Shown: positions 8,221 to 17,548, counted from the stretch's first letter. The stretch is DNA of 64,000 nucleotides from Desulfarculaceae bacterium (GCA_021737645.1 JAIPDO010000004.1:50090-114089); one strand, 5' to 3'. Notes: generated from the sequence alone by a model not told the origin. A program made the numbers and translations.

Positions 8221-10138
8221 CGCCGCCCTCCCCCCTGGTTTCCCAGATGCCCCGGCGCTTGAAGTCCTCCACCACGTTGTCCAGGCCCAGGCCCCGCAAA
8301 GTCTCTTCGGTGGGTATGGCGGTCTGTTTGTCCCACCCACGCACCTGGTAGTAGTCGTCCTTCATGATCTCCAGGTTGTCACCGATGGGAGGGATGTTGT
8401 GCTCCTTCACCGGCTCTTCCAGCATGCGCCTGGGGATGGTGTCGTCGGCGCGCCTGAAGCCCTCGCGCACTATGTAGGAACGCTCCAGGTTGACGATGCG
8501 CGTACCCTTTTGGATGAAATCGTCCAGGTCGCCGTTTTCGCCGGTGCAGGAGTTGAACAACTCCAGCCAAGGGTGGAAGTCGATGCCCAACAGGGCCCGG
8601 ATCATGTACACGCAGCTGGGCAGGCTCTCCACGATGGCCCGACTGTCGTAGAGCCAGCGAACCAGGCGGCCCTTGTCGTCGGGCGAGCGGGTCTGGAAGG
8701 CCTTGAAGGGATCGAAAGGCAAATCCATGCCCTCGGGTATGGTCTTGGGGTTGGGCGGATATGGAGGATACCAGCGGGTGTGGTCCGGCCCGCCTTCGCT
8801 CACCGCCAGGCCCAGGGCCATTTGGTAGCCGTTGCGCTGGGGCATGCGCTCCAGCTCCTTGCCCTTGATGCTCAGGGCGAAGCGCTCCGAGCCCTTGCCG
8901 ATGCGCTTGGCCGCATCGGCCACGCCCAAGGCCAGGATGTCGCCGAAGCCCTCGCGGCGGATGATCTTGTCGGTCATGGTGAGGAAGGCGTCGGCGTCGC
9001 CGAAGCGTAGCTCCATGCCGTCGGTGTCGGTGCGGTTGATGATCCCGCGCTCGTAGCATTCCATGGCCCAGGCGATGGAGTACATGGCTTGGTCCTCGTC
9101 CAGCCCGGCCCGGTTGCACATGTCGCGGAACTTGATGACGTGGGGGTAGGAGTGGATGCCCACTATGGGCGCGGCCTGGGCAAAGCCCACCTCGCGCTCG
9201 TCCCCGGCGATTCCCGCGAACAGCCCCTCTTTTATCTCGTAGCGCCGGCCGCAGGCGGGCAGGGGGCAGCAGAAGCTGGATTCCGGGCGCACCACGTACT
9301 TGTCCATGTACTCGACGTCGTTGAGCATGGGCTCGAACAGGCCCATCTGGGCGTTGTGGGCGTGCACCCAGCCGTTTTCGTTGAACAGCTCCAGGAGCAT
9401 GTTGGCGCTGTTGAAAGACCAGGAGGGCACGAAGGCGTCGCGGGTGGTGTTGAGGTCGAAAGTCTTGTGGAAGTTGCGGTAGGCCGCCAGGAACCGGTCG
9501 CCGTGGGCCACCGTGACCATGCCCGAGCCCTTCACCGCCACGGCGGCCAGCTTCTTGTCGCCCATGATGGTGCCGCAGCCCTTGCCCCCGGAGTGGTCCA
9601 GGGTGAACTGCACCTTGGCGTTGGCCACCAGGTTTTCCCCGGCCATGCCCACCGAGGCAACGTGGATGCCGGCGATGCCGGTTTCCTCGTGGATGATGGC
9701 GTGTTTTTCCTTGGTATCGTAGCCCCAGAGGTGGGAGGCGTCGCGCAGTTCCACCTTGTCGTCCACGATGAGCAGCCACACCGGGCGTTCGGCCTTGTTT
9801 TCCACGATGAGCAGGTCGTAGCCCGCGAACTTGAGCTCGGCGGACCAATGCCCGCCCGCCCCGCCCTCGCCCAGAAAACGGTTGGGGTGTTTGGTGAGGA
9901 TGGACACCCGGCCCATGCCGATGGGGGTCCCCTCCAGGGGGCCCGCCCCGAAGATGAGCTTGTTGCCCTGGTCAAAGGGCCCCACCTCCGGACCCACCTC
10001 GTCGTAGAGGTAGGCCACGTTCAGCCCCCGGCAACCAATGAAGTCCCGCGCCTTTTGGTAGGACAGCTCTTCGGTGCTTATGCGCCCGGTGGCCAAGTCC
10101 ACCCTGAGGACGCGTCCGGCCCAACCATGCCAGCTCAT
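8213..10138 (-). CDS. aor: Aldehyde:ferredoxin oxidoreductase (tungsten/molybdenum enzyme)
   Basis: A 641-residue AOR-family protein. The start MSWHGWAGRVLRVDL (ATG 10138) overlaps the upstream ferredoxin-like stop as ATGA. The N-terminal domain has the family pattern (IFGAGPLEGTP, GHWSAELKFAGYD, GKGCGTIMGDKKLAAVAV). Fe-S ligands are expected near residue 290; the sequence there reads SSFCCPLPACGRR, and a later cysteine is in NSCTGENGD. Pterin-binding DxxGLD-like and DHTRWYPP regions follow. It would oxidise an aldehyde to the acid with ferredoxin as acceptor. The adjacent Fe-S gene probably supplies the electron-transfer subunit and the MoaD-like gene the cofactor. Confidence 0.9.
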   Translation of the reverse strand: MSWHGWAGRVLRVDLATGRISTEELSYQKARDFIGCRGLNVAYLYDEVGPEVGPFDQGNKLIFGAGPLEGTPIGMGRVSILTKHPNRFLGEGGAGGHWSAELKFAGYDLLIVENKAERPVWLLIVDDKVELRDASHLWGYDTKEKHAIIHEETGIAGIHVASVGMAGENLVANAKVQFTLDHSGGKGCGTIMGDKKLAAVAVKGSGMVTVAHGDRFLAAYRNFHKTFDLNTTRDAFVPSWSFNSANMLLELFNENGWVHAHNAQMGLFEPMLNDVEYMDKYVVRPESSFCCPLPACGRRYEIKEGLFAGIAGDEREVGFAQAAPIVGIHSYPHVIKFRDMCNRAGLDEDQAMYSIAWAMECYERGIINRTDTDGMELRFGDADAFLTMTDKIIRREGFGDILALGVADAAKRIGKGSERFALSIKGKELERMPQRNGYQMALGLAVSEGGPDHTRWYPPYPPNPKTIPEGMDLPFDPFKAFQTRSPDDKGRLVRWLYDSRAIVESLPSCVYMIRALLGIDFHPWLELFNSCTGENGDLDDFIQKGTRIVNLERSYIVREGFRRADDTIPRRMLEEPVKEHNIPPIGDNLEIMKDDYYQVRGWDKQTAIPTEETLRGLGLDNVVEDFKRRGIWETRGEGGDE

Positions 10139-10518
10139 AGCTCGTCCCTCTTCAGCGGCCGCCAGGGATAGGGGTATTTCCAGGGCACGATGAGGCGGAA
10201 CAGGGGCTGGTCCTGGCGGGCCTGCTCCCACAGGGCGCGCTTGCTCTCCAGGTCCTCGTCATCGGTATAGATCAGGCAGCCGGTGGGGCACATCTCCACA
10301 CAGATAGGATCGCCCTCGTGCTTGAGCTGGCATTCCTCCAGGCAATTTATGTGGGGGATGTTGAGCACTCCCTGAGGGTCGGTTTCAATGTGAATGCGCG
10401 ATTCCTCCGGGCGAAACCCATGCCCCTTTGCCAAGACAAAGGAACACCATGTCTCGCAGCTGCGGCAACCGCTGCACAGGTCGGCGGAAACAACCGCAAT
10501 TTTGATGAGTGCGCTCAA
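10135..10518 (-). CDS. 4Fe-4S ferredoxin-like electron-transfer subunit of AOR
   Basis: A 127-residue cytoplasmic Fe-S protein with an N-terminal cluster motif CSGCRSCETWC and a later set CLEECQLKHEGDPICVEMCPTGC, as in HycB/DmsB-type subunits. Translation probably begins at a TTG at 10518 preceded by AGAGGAA. The C-terminus overlaps the AOR start by 4 nt. Similar Fe-S subunits accompany AOR genes in many anaerobes and pass electrons from the tungsten site to ferredoxin. The spacing from IorB is 23 nt, so Ior, this protein and AOR are likely made from one transcript. Confidence 0.85.
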   Translation of the reverse strand: MSALIKIAVVSADLCSGCRSCETWCSFVLAKGHGFRPEESRIHIETDPQGVLNIPHINCLEECQLKHEGDPICVEMCPTGCLIYTDDEDLESKRALWEQARQDQPLFRLIVPWKYPYPWRPLKRDEL

Positions 10519-10541
10519 GGGATTCCTCTTTCTCCCCCCCC

Positions 10542-11156
10542 TTAGGCTCCGGCCACGGCTTCCATGCCCCTACGGTACGCGGTCAGGTTCAGCTCTGCCA
10601 AGTGGGGCGGCACCGAAGCCTTGACCTCGTCGGCCACCTCGTCGGCATCCAGGGGCAGGGCGCCGGTGGCCACCAGGCCACCCAGCATGACGATGTTCAC
10701 CGCTATGGGCGCGTCCAACTCCAGGGCGATTTTGGTGGCATTGAACAGCCAGGCCTGGTCGGTGGCCTTGTGGATTGCCGCGCTCATGGCCTCGTCATCG
10801 GGGTAGTCGGCCTTTTGGGATAGCACCGCCACCGGGTGGATGCCCTCGCTGTTTACCAAGGCCTTCACGCCGGGGTTGCCGTACCCGCTGATCATGCGCA
10901 GGGCCTCCAGGGGCTCCAAGCTGATGATCATGCTGCCCGCGCCCTGGGGCACGATGGGCCCGTAGAGGCGCTTGCTGGAGATGCGCACCCCGGAAAAGAC
11001 CCCGCCGCCCCGCTGGGCCGCGCCAAAGGTCTCGCCGATGCTGACTTGATAGCCGGCCCGGAACATGAGGCGCCCCACCAGCCGGGAAAGCAGGATGTTT
11101 CCCTGGCCGCCGATGCCGGAGATGATCAGGTTGTAGGGATCAGGTGACAGCGGCAT
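10542..11156 (-). CDS. iorB: Indolepyruvate:ferredoxin oxidoreductase, beta subunit
   Basis: A 204-residue subunit starting MPLSPDPYNLIISGIGGQGN (ATG 11156). The start overlaps the IorA stop as TAATG, which decides it over a longer open frame. The POR-gamma-like signature ISGIGGQGNILLSRL and the ETFGAAQRGGGVFSGVRI block are typical of IorB. With IorA it converts arylpyruvates or related 2-oxoacids to acyl-CoA with ferredoxin reduction. Placement next to AOR fits amino-acid or aromatic acid oxidation, where aldehydes form as by-products. Confidence 0.92.
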   Translation of the reverse strand: MPLSPDPYNLIISGIGGQGNILLSRLVGRLMFRAGYQVSIGETFGAAQRGGGVFSGVRISSKRLYGPIVPQGAGSMIISLEPLEALRMISGYGNPGVKALVNSEGIHPVAVLSQKADYPDDEAMSAAIHKATDQAWLFNATKIALELDAPIAVNIVMLGGLVATGALPLDADEVADEVKASVPPHLAELNLTAYRRGMEAVAGA

Positions 11157-13063
11157 TAGTCGTTCTCCTGCTTGCTGATGGCCTTGAAGGGGCAGATGGC
11201 GACGCATACCCCGCAGCCCGAACAAATCTGCTCCTTGAAGGCGGTCTTGCCGGTGGCCGGGTCCAGATACAGGGCCGGGCAACGGAAGTCCCGGCTGCAC
11301 ACGGCGCACTCGGCGCCCTTGCATTTCTCCTGGTCGATTTCGATGCGGAAGGGGTGGGACTTGGCGGCCTTCATGCGCACCAGTTCACAGGGGCGCCGAA
11401 GGATGAGCACCTGCACCCCGGGCTTGCCCATGAGTTCACGCATCACCTTGGTGGTGGCGCGCACCTCAAAGGGATCGGCGATAGTGACCTCGCAACCGAT
11501 GGACGCGCACACCTTGGCCACGTCCAGGCGCGGGGCCGGGGCGCTCTCGGCGGTCACCCCGGTGCCGGGGTGGGGCTGGAAACCGGTCATGGCCGTGGCC
11601 GAGTTGTCCAGGATGATCTGGAGCATGTCGGCCTGGTTGTACACCGCGTTTATCAGGCGCGGGACGCTGCTGTGGAAGAAGGAAGAGTCGCCGCACACCG
11701 CCACCACCGGCTGCGTATAGCCGAAGGGCCCCAGCTGCCCCAGGCCGGCGGCCGTGCCGGTGCCCGAGCCCATGGAGTGAAGCAGTTTGATCTGCGCCTT
11801 GCCCTCGGGGAACACGTCCAAGGTGGAACAGCCGATCTCGCCGGTCACATAGGCGTCGCGGCCGTCGGCCTTGATGGCCTTGTCCAGGGCCCAGAAGCTG
11901 GCCCGGTGGGGGCAACCGGCGCACCAGGAAAGCCCCCGGCTGATCACCAGCGGGGCCACTTCGTCCTGAATGATGCGCTCGTAGGCCTCGTCCCGGGCCG
12001 GGGCCTTCATATCAAAAATGCGGGCCAGGGCGGTGAGGGCGCGGTCCGGGGTCATCTCCCCGGTCATGGGGATGTGCCCGCTGCCCTTGCCGTACACGGC
12101 GACAGCGCCCAGGCCGTTGTCCACCAAGGCCTCCTTCACGGCGGTTTCCATGAAGGGATCCACCTCCTCCAGCACCAGCAGCTGGGAGGTGTTTTTGAGG
12201 TGCCCGCTCACCCAGGCGGTGGGCAGGGGCCAGATGGTGGCCAGGCTCAAAAGCCCCACCCGCTCCTCCAGGCCCAGGGTTTCCAGGGCTTCGGCCGCGG
12301 CCAAGTGGCCCGCGCCACTGGCCACCACCACCAGCTCGGGCTTTTTGGGCCCCTGGTAGGTGTTAAATGGGCAATCCTCGAACTCGGCCTGGATGGCCTC
12401 CATCTTGGCCAAGAGGTCCTGGTGCTTGTCGATGGACAGGTAGGGGTTCAGGCTCACCGAGTTGTCCGAGGACGCCTTGGGCGCGTCCTGGGGCAACGGC
12501 CCCATGGTGATGGGGTTGCTGGCGTGAGACAGCCGAGTGTAGCCCCGGTAGAACACAAAGGCACTGTGCTTTTGGGAGATGTCAAAGGCGTACTTGACCA
12601 GTTCCACCGCCTGCTGCCCGGTCATGGGCTCCACCATGGGCGCGGTGGCAAAACGGGCCAGCCAGCGCGAGTCGGTCTCGTCGCCGCTGGAGTGGCCGTG
12701 GGGGTCGTCGCACACCACCATCAGGCAGGCCCCGCCCTTGGGGCCCAGGCCGGTGTAGCTCAGGTGGGTTATGAAATCCAGCGCCAGGCTCAGGCCCGCG
12801 TTCTTCATGGCCGACAGGCTCAGCAACCCGGCTGTGGCCGCGGCTGCGGCACCCTCCACGGCGGCCAGTTCGTTGGTGGACCACTCCGCGTGCAACTTGC
12901 CCTTTTGGGTGCACTGGGCCAGGGCCGGCACGATCTCCGAGGAGGGGGTGCCGGGATAGCCGGTAACGAAGTTGACTCCCCGCTCCAGTGCGCCGCGAGC
13001 TATGGCCTCGTTGCCCAGCAGAAAGTGGGAGGTCCCTGGTTCATATTTATCGATGGCCGCCAC
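11156..13063 (-). CDS. iorA: Indolepyruvate:ferredoxin oxidoreductase, alpha subunit
   Basis: A 635-residue TPP enzyme, full length for the family, with a GTG start preceded by AAGGAG at a spacing of 5 nt. The N-terminal pyrimidine-binding domain contains GYPGTPSSEI. The TPP block near residue 430 reads VAVCGDSSFFHSSVPRL with GEIGCSTLD before it. The C-terminus has two ferredoxin-like cysteine sets (CKGAECAVCSRDFRCPAL and CSGCGVCVAICPFKAI). It is translationally coupled to IorB. The enzyme is cytoplasmic and oxygen-sensitive; the physiological 2-oxoacid (indolepyruvate, phenylpyruvate or an analogue from the locus substrate) cannot be read from sequence. Confidence 0.93.
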   Translation of the reverse strand: MAAIDKYEPGTSHFLLGNEAIARGALERGVNFVTGYPGTPSSEIVPALAQCTQKGKLHAEWSTNELAAVEGAAAAATAGLLSLSAMKNAGLSLALDFITHLSYTGLGPKGGACLMVVCDDPHGHSSGDETDSRWLARFATAPMVEPMTGQQAVELVKYAFDISQKHSAFVFYRGYTRLSHASNPITMGPLPQDAPKASSDNSVSLNPYLSIDKHQDLLAKMEAIQAEFEDCPFNTYQGPKKPELVVVASGAGHLAAAEALETLGLEERVGLLSLATIWPLPTAWVSGHLKNTSQLLVLEEVDPFMETAVKEALVDNGLGAVAVYGKGSGHIPMTGEMTPDRALTALARIFDMKAPARDEAYERIIQDEVAPLVISRGLSWCAGCPHRASFWALDKAIKADGRDAYVTGEIGCSTLDVFPEGKAQIKLLHSMGSGTGTAAGLGQLGPFGYTQPVVAVCGDSSFFHSSVPRLINAVYNQADMLQIILDNSATAMTGFQPHPGTGVTAESAPAPRLDVAKVCASIGCEVTIADPFEVRATTKVMRELMGKPGVQVLILRRPCELVRMKAAKSHPFRIEIDQEKCKGAECAVCSRDFRCPALYLDPATGKTAFKEQICSGCGVCVAICPFKAISKQEND

Positions 13064-13143
13064 GTTTACTCCTTATTGCTGATCCTGCTGGCCTAAAAAA
13101 TCGCCTTCTCACCGTCCAGACCGCCGGGCGGCGAACCCGCGGC

Positions 13144-13983
13144 CTACTCCCAAATCAACTCCAGGCCCACTCCGGCCTCTTCCACGTTGGAAACAGTGGA
13201 AAGGGCGATGCGCGACTTGAAGTCGCAGCAATGGCAGGCGTAGAAGGTGTCGATTTGTTCATCCTGCACAAAGTCCATGGTGGCCTGCATCAGATCCTTG
13301 GGGGGAGCCTGCAAATGCAAACCGCCGATTGCCGTGTTTATCTTGTCCGCCTTGGTCACCTGCTTGGCATAGGCCATGATATTGCAAATGCCGTTGTGGG
13401 AGCATCCGGTGATGACACTTACCTGATTGTCGCCATGTAGAAAGGCCAGCTGGGTGTCCTCGTCCACCAGGTCTTCCACCCACTCTCCGCCCACCTTTTT
13501 CTTGGCCACCTGGGGCAAGCGACACTCAAAATCATTGTCGCGGGCCACCTTGCCCAGGTAATAGAGCCGAGAGGTGAGCTTTTCCACCTCCTCGCTCATC
13601 TGGATGTCGAAGTATTGCTCCAGGGTTTGAATGTCCACATCGGTGCCCTGGTCCTCATCGATCTCAAAGTTGTACTTGGGCAGCAGCAACACCTCGCTGG
13701 TGAACTTGAGCACCGGTTTGCGAGTTAGGTGCCGCGACTTGTAATAGTCGATCAGGTGCTTTAGCCCGCCGGTGTGGTCGTAGTGGCCGTGGGACAGGAT
13801 CAGGTAGTCGATGGCGGTGAGGTCAAAGCCCATCTTCTCGGCGTTGAGGATGAAGGCATTGGAATAACCGGTGTCGTAGAGGATGGTCTTGCCCTCGTCC
13901 TCGATGAAAGCGCTGAAGCCGTGTTCCGCGAAGTAAAACTTGCAGAACAGGCTGTTGTTCTCGGTTAAAAGTGTAAGCTTCAT
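13144..13983 (-). CDS. MBL-fold metallo-hydrolase (class II, DHPA-synthase-like)
   Basis: A 279-residue MBL-fold protein with SHGHYDHTGGLKHL as metal motif near residue 70, GCSHNGICN carrying a later histidine and cysteine, and GGLHLQAPP near residue 220. The C-terminal YACHCCDFKSR block is typical of a subfamily often annotated as 7,8-dihydropterin-6-methyl-4-aminobenzene-phosphate synthase-like. It lacks a signal peptide. It lies between LivF and IorA in the long operon, the first of three MBL-fold hydrolases in transcription order. A hydrolase role on a locus-specific ester or lactone is possible; the substrate is unknown. Confidence 0.8.
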   Translation of the reverse strand: MKLTLLTENNSLFCKFYFAEHGFSAFIEDEGKTILYDTGYSNAFILNAEKMGFDLTAIDYLILSHGHYDHTGGLKHLIDYYKSRHLTRKPVLKFTSEVLLLPKYNFEIDEDQGTDVDIQTLEQYFDIQMSEEVEKLTSRLYYLGKVARDNDFECRLPQVAKKKVGGEWVEDLVDEDTQLAFLHGDNQVSVITGCSHNGICNIMAYAKQVTKADKINTAIGGLHLQAPPKDLMQATMDFVQDEQIDTFYACHCCDFKSRIALSTVSNVEEAGVGLELIWE

Positions 13984-14120
13984 CTGTTTATCCCCCCCTG
14001 ATTCCCTTTAACTTGCAGGTGGTCCATGATGAGGGTTCCTTAAGTCTCCAATTGGCCGGCCGCCCTTTTAGGCAGACGAGGCCTTGGGGCAGGATTAAAC
14101 AAAGTCTCTTGCGCAACGGC

Positions 14121-14837
14121 CTAGAGCTTCACGCCCAAGCAGGCCTCCACGTCTTCCTGGCATGCCCTGAGTTCCGCCGGGGTGCCGCTGAGCTTCACCT
14201 GGCCCTTTTCCAGAATGTAGGCCCGCAGGTTTTCACTCAGGGATATGGTCAGGTCGTAGTTCTGCTCCACCAACAGAATGGTGGCCCCGTGGCGTTGCAG
14301 GCGGCGCAGGATATCGGCGATCTCCTCCACGATCAGCGGAGCCAGGCCCTCGGTGGGCTCGTCGATCATCATCAGCTCGGGGTTGGATATGAGTCCCCGG
14401 GCGATGGTGAGCATCTGCTGCTCGCCGCCGGACAGGCTGCCCCCCAACTGCTTCACCCTTTGCTTTAGCTTGGGGAAGTAATCGAAGACCATGTCAAACT
14501 GCTCGGACACGTTGAGTTGCTTCTTTTTGTGCAATATGCCCAGTTGCAGATTCTCCTCCACCGTGAGGTTGGGGATGATCCGCCGGTCTTCGGGGATGAG
14601 GGCCAGGCCCTTGCGCACGTTGAGATAAGGCGCCTTGCCGGTGATGTCCTCGCCCTTGTAGATGATGCGGCCGTTTTTGGGCGGCTGAATACCCATGATG
14701 GACTTGAGGGTGGTGGTTTTACCCACCCCGTTGCGCCCAAAGAGCACCACCACCTCCCCCGGGTGAACCTCCAGGGAAACCCCGTGCAGAATGTGGCTGC
14801 TTCCATAGTAGGTATTGATATTTTCTACCTTGAGCAC
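14121..14837 (-). CDS. livF: Branched-chain-type ABC transporter ATPase LivF
   Basis: A 238-residue ATPase with Walker A GRNGVGKTTT, signature LSGGEQQML and Walker B LMMIDEPTEGL, all with LivF spacing. The start is probably GTG at 14837, overlapping or abutting the LivG stop. It drives uptake together with LivG, LivH, LivM and the binding protein upstream. In anaerobes this HAAT family carries amino acids, aromatic acids or short acids, so the name gives the family and not the substrate. Its place in the middle of the IclR-headed block suggests it imports the compound the locus degrades. Confidence 0.93.
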   Translation of the reverse strand: MLKVENINTYYGSSHILHGVSLEVHPGEVVVLFGRNGVGKTTTLKSIMGIQPPKNGRIIYKGEDITGKAPYLNVRKGLALIPEDRRIIPNLTVEENLQLGILHKKKQLNVSEQFDMVFDYFPKLKQRVKQLGGSLSGGEQQMLTIARGLISNPELMMIDEPTEGLAPLIVEEIADILRRLQRHGATILLVEQNYDLTISLSENLRAYILEKGQVKLSGTPAELRACQEDVEACLGVKL

Positions 14838-14839
14838 GG

Positions 14840-15583
14840 CTAGGCCTCTTTTCCCAGATAGACGTTTTGCACCGTCTCGTTGGCGCTGATTTTCGCCGGT
14901 GTGTCCTCAGCCAGCTTCTTGCCCTCGTGCAACACCATCACTTCGTCGGAGATACCCATTACCACGCTGATGTCGTGCTCGATGAGGATGATGGTCAGCT
15001 TCAGCTCGTTGGACAGCTTGCGGATCAGATGGGTAGCTTCCACGGTTTCCGCCGGACTCATGCCCGCAGTGGGCTCGTCCAACAGCAGGATGGTGGGCTC
15101 GGTGGCCAGGGCGATGCCTATCTCCAGGTAACGCTTTTCACCGTGGCTTAACTCCGAGGCGATGCGGCCCTGCTGATCGGCCAACCCCACGTGGTCCAGA
15201 ATCTCCATGGTGCGATTGTTCATTGCCGAATAGCTGTAGGCCTTGCGCCAGGAGTTGAACATGCTCACCCGCGACTGGGCCGACAGGCGCACGTTTTCAA
15301 ACACGCTGAGACGGGGGAAGATGCTGGTAATCTGATAGGTCTTGGTGATGCCCAGTTGCGAGCGCTCGTTCATGGAGGCGCGGGAAACGTCACGGCCCTG
15401 GAAGATCACCTGGCCGTGGGTGGGCTTGTAGAGCCCGGACACCAGATTGAAGAAGGTGGTCTTGCCCGCGCCGTTGGGCCCGATGATGGACTTGAGCTTC
15501 CCCTGTTCCATGGTGAAGTCAACCTGGTCCACCGCCTTGAGGCCGCCGAAGTATTTACATACGCCTTTGGTTTCTAAAAGCAT
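14840..15583 (-). CDS. livG: Branched-chain-type ABC transporter ATPase LivG
   Basis: A 247-residue ATPase with Walker A GPNGAGKTTFFNL, signature LSHGEKRYLE and Walker B ILLLDEPTAGMSP, the MSPAE extension being typical of LivG. The C-terminal BCA-type tail is present (VQNVYLGKEA). It lies 14 nt after LivM and directly before LivF. It works as the second nucleotide-binding subunit of the importer at the inner face of the membrane. Confidence 0.93.
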   Translation of the reverse strand: MLLETKGVCKYFGGLKAVDQVDFTMEQGKLKSIIGPNGAGKTTFFNLVSGLYKPTHGQVIFQGRDVSRASMNERSQLGITKTYQITSIFPRLSVFENVRLSAQSRVSMFNSWRKAYSYSAMNNRTMEILDHVGLADQQGRIASELSHGEKRYLEIGIALATEPTILLLDEPTAGMSPAETVEATHLIRKLSNELKLTIILIEHDISVVMGISDEVMVLHEGKKLAEDTPAKISANETVQNVYLGKEA

Positions 15584-15597
15584 GACAGGCCTCTATC

Positions 15598-16599
15598 TCA
15601 AGACGCCGAAGGACGGCGACGTTCGCCGATCTTCTGCATGACGGTTCCCCAGATGCCCTCGGGGAACAACAATATCAAGGCCATGAACATGGCCCCCACC
15701 CACATTTCCCAACGATCGGTGTAGTTGCTGATGGCGTTTCGCAGGTACAAGAACACTGCCGTGCCGATAAATGGGCCCATGAAAGTATGGGTTCCGCCCA
15801 AAACCGTCTGCATCACCACGATGCCCGAGGTCATCCAGAAAAGGATGGTGATGGATGCCGCGCCCAGATAGATGGCCAGCAGGCCGCCGGCCAAACCGGA
15901 GAACAGCCCCGAGTAAACTATCGACAGGAACTTAATGCGGGTGATGTTGAAGCCGCAGGCCCTGATACGGTCTTCGTTTTCCCTGATTCCCTTGAGGGCA
16001 TGGCCAAAGGGAGAGCTGAGGATGCGCCATTGGACCAGCACCGCCAGGGCCACGATGACGAAAACGAAGTAGTAGAGGCTGAGCTGGTCCGAAAGATCGA
16101 TATGGAAAGGGAAATCCACCGAAAGGGGCGGAAGCTTCAAGCTGTCCTCGCCGTCGGTCCACCGCTTAAACGGCGACAGGGCCAGAAAATATAGCATCTG
16201 GGCGATGGCCAGGGAGATCATGGCGAAGTAGGCCCCTTTGCGCTTGACCGCCAACAAACCGATCAACACCGCTATCACAGTGCCGCCGGCCATGGCCGCC
16301 AACAGGGACACCCAAACCCCCACGCCGCCGTAGTACACCACCATGGCCCCGGCATAGGCGCCCGCACCCAGGTACCCGGCGTGGCCAAAGGAGATTATGC
16401 CGGTGTGGCCCAGCATCAGGTTGAAGGCCAGGGCGAACAGGGCGTAAATCATTATCTCCGTGGCCAAGGGTTTGGAAATCACAAACGGCAGCACCAACCC
16501 CAGGGCCAACAATACCCACATGGCCCGGAATTCTAAAATGGCTTGCCAGCTGTACGGCTTGTAGGCCGTTACCTCTTGTGTATTTTGTTTTGCGCTCAT
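15598..16599 (-). CDS. livM: Branched-chain-type ABC transporter permease LivM
   Basis: A 333-residue polytopic permease starting MSAKQNTQEV (ATG 16599), just 4 nt beyond the LivH stop; an upstream in-frame start inside livH is possible but less likely. It has about 9-10 hydrophobic segments and the LivM hallmarks NLMLGHTGIISFGHAGYLG near residue 65 and the EAA-type loop SPFGHALKGIRENEDRIRAC near residue 200. It pairs with LivH to form the membrane channel for the substrate delivered by the binding protein. Confidence 0.92.
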   Translation of the reverse strand: MSAKQNTQEVTAYKPYSWQAILEFRAMWVLLALGLVLPFVISKPLATEIMIYALFALAFNLMLGHTGIISFGHAGYLGAGAYAGAMVVYYGGVGVWVSLLAAMAGGTVIAVLIGLLAVKRKGAYFAMISLAIAQMLYFLALSPFKRWTDGEDSLKLPPLSVDFPFHIDLSDQLSLYYFVFVIVALAVLVQWRILSSPFGHALKGIRENEDRIRACGFNITRIKFLSIVYSGLFSGLAGGLLAIYLGAASITILFWMTSGIVVMQTVLGGTHTFMGPFIGTAVFLYLRNAISNYTDRWEMWVGAMFMALILLFPEGIWGTVMQKIGERRRPSAS

Positions 16600-16603
16600 T
16601 GGT

Positions 16604-17482
16604 CTAATCCCGGCCTTCTTCACCAAATAGCCCTCTGGGCCTGAGCACCAGAATCAAGGCCATGGTCAGAAAGATGGATACGTTGGACCAGTCGGGTGCC
16701 AGCAGGGAAACGAAACTCACCACCTGGCCCAGGATCAGGCCGCCCAAGGCGGCACCGCCCAGGCTGCCAAGCCCACCGATCACCACCACCACGAAGGCCT
16801 CCACGGTCATCTCGTCGCCCATGTTGGGGATGGTCTGCACCATGGGGGCGGCCACGGCCCCGGCCAGAGCGGCTAGGCCGATGCCCAGCATGAAGCCCAC
16901 GGTCCATACACGGGACACGTTGATGCCCAGGCAGTTGACCATGAGCCGGTCGCGGGTGGCGGCCCGGATGATCATGCCGATGCTGGTCTTTTTCATAAAC
17001 AGGTAAAGGGCCAACAGAACCAACGCCATCAGCACCACCAGAAAGATGCGGTACTTGGGCAGGATCAGGTTGCCCACGAAGCTGGCCCCTTGCAGCATGG
17101 AGGGATAATCCACCACTTTGCCGATCAGTCCAAAAATCATCTTGACGATGTCGGGGATGAAGATGCCCAGCCCGAAGCACAAGAGAAGGGGATAAATTTG
17201 ATCGGTGCCGTAGAGCCTCTTGAGCAGGGTCATTTCAAACAGGGCACCAATCAGCGACACGATGACCACGGCTGCAACCAGACCGACCCAAAAATTTCCG
17301 CATAGGGAGATGGCCGTGAACATCGCGTAAGCGCCCAGCATGTAGAAGGTGCCATGGGCGAAGTTGAGAACGTCCAGTAGTCCGAAGATGATGGACAGCC
17401 CGCTGGCCAGCAGGACGTATATCGCCCCCAAGGCCAACCCCATGATCACTTGCATTAGGATGATTTCCCAACTTAGTTCCAT
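16604..17482 (-). CDS. livH: Branched-chain-type ABC transporter permease LivH
   Basis: A 292-residue permease starting MELSWEIILMQVIMG (ATG 17482, GAGGGCG site upstream). It shows the LivH features LGAIYVLLASGLSIIFGLL and DVLNFAHGTFYMLGAY near the N-terminus and VVVIGGLGSLGGAALGG near the C-terminus. A gap of 66 nt containing an imperfect GC-rich inverted repeat separates it from the binding-protein gene, a common arrangement that lets the binding protein be made in excess. Confidence 0.92.
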   Translation of the reverse strand: MELSWEIILMQVIMGLALGAIYVLLASGLSIIFGLLDVLNFAHGTFYMLGAYAMFTAISLCGNFWVGLVAAVVIVSLIGALFEMTLLKRLYGTDQIYPLLLCFGLGIFIPDIVKMIFGLIGKVVDYPSMLQGASFVGNLILPKYRIFLVVLMALVLLALYLFMKKTSIGMIIRAATRDRLMVNCLGINVSRVWTVGFMLGIGLAALAGAVAAPMVQTIPNMGDEMTVEAFVVVVIGGLGSLGGAALGGLILGQVVSFVSLLAPDWSNVSIFLTMALILVLRPRGLFGEEGRD

Positions 17483-17548
17483 CACGCCCTCTTTTTCGAA
17501 GTAGGACGGGGCGGGCACCAGGGGCCGCCCCCGCCGTCTGTTGGGTTT

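Noticed and set aside
11144..13096. A 650-codon plus-strand open frame
   Set aside because: Exact antisense shadow of IorA, rich in Gly, His and Val, with no domain signal.
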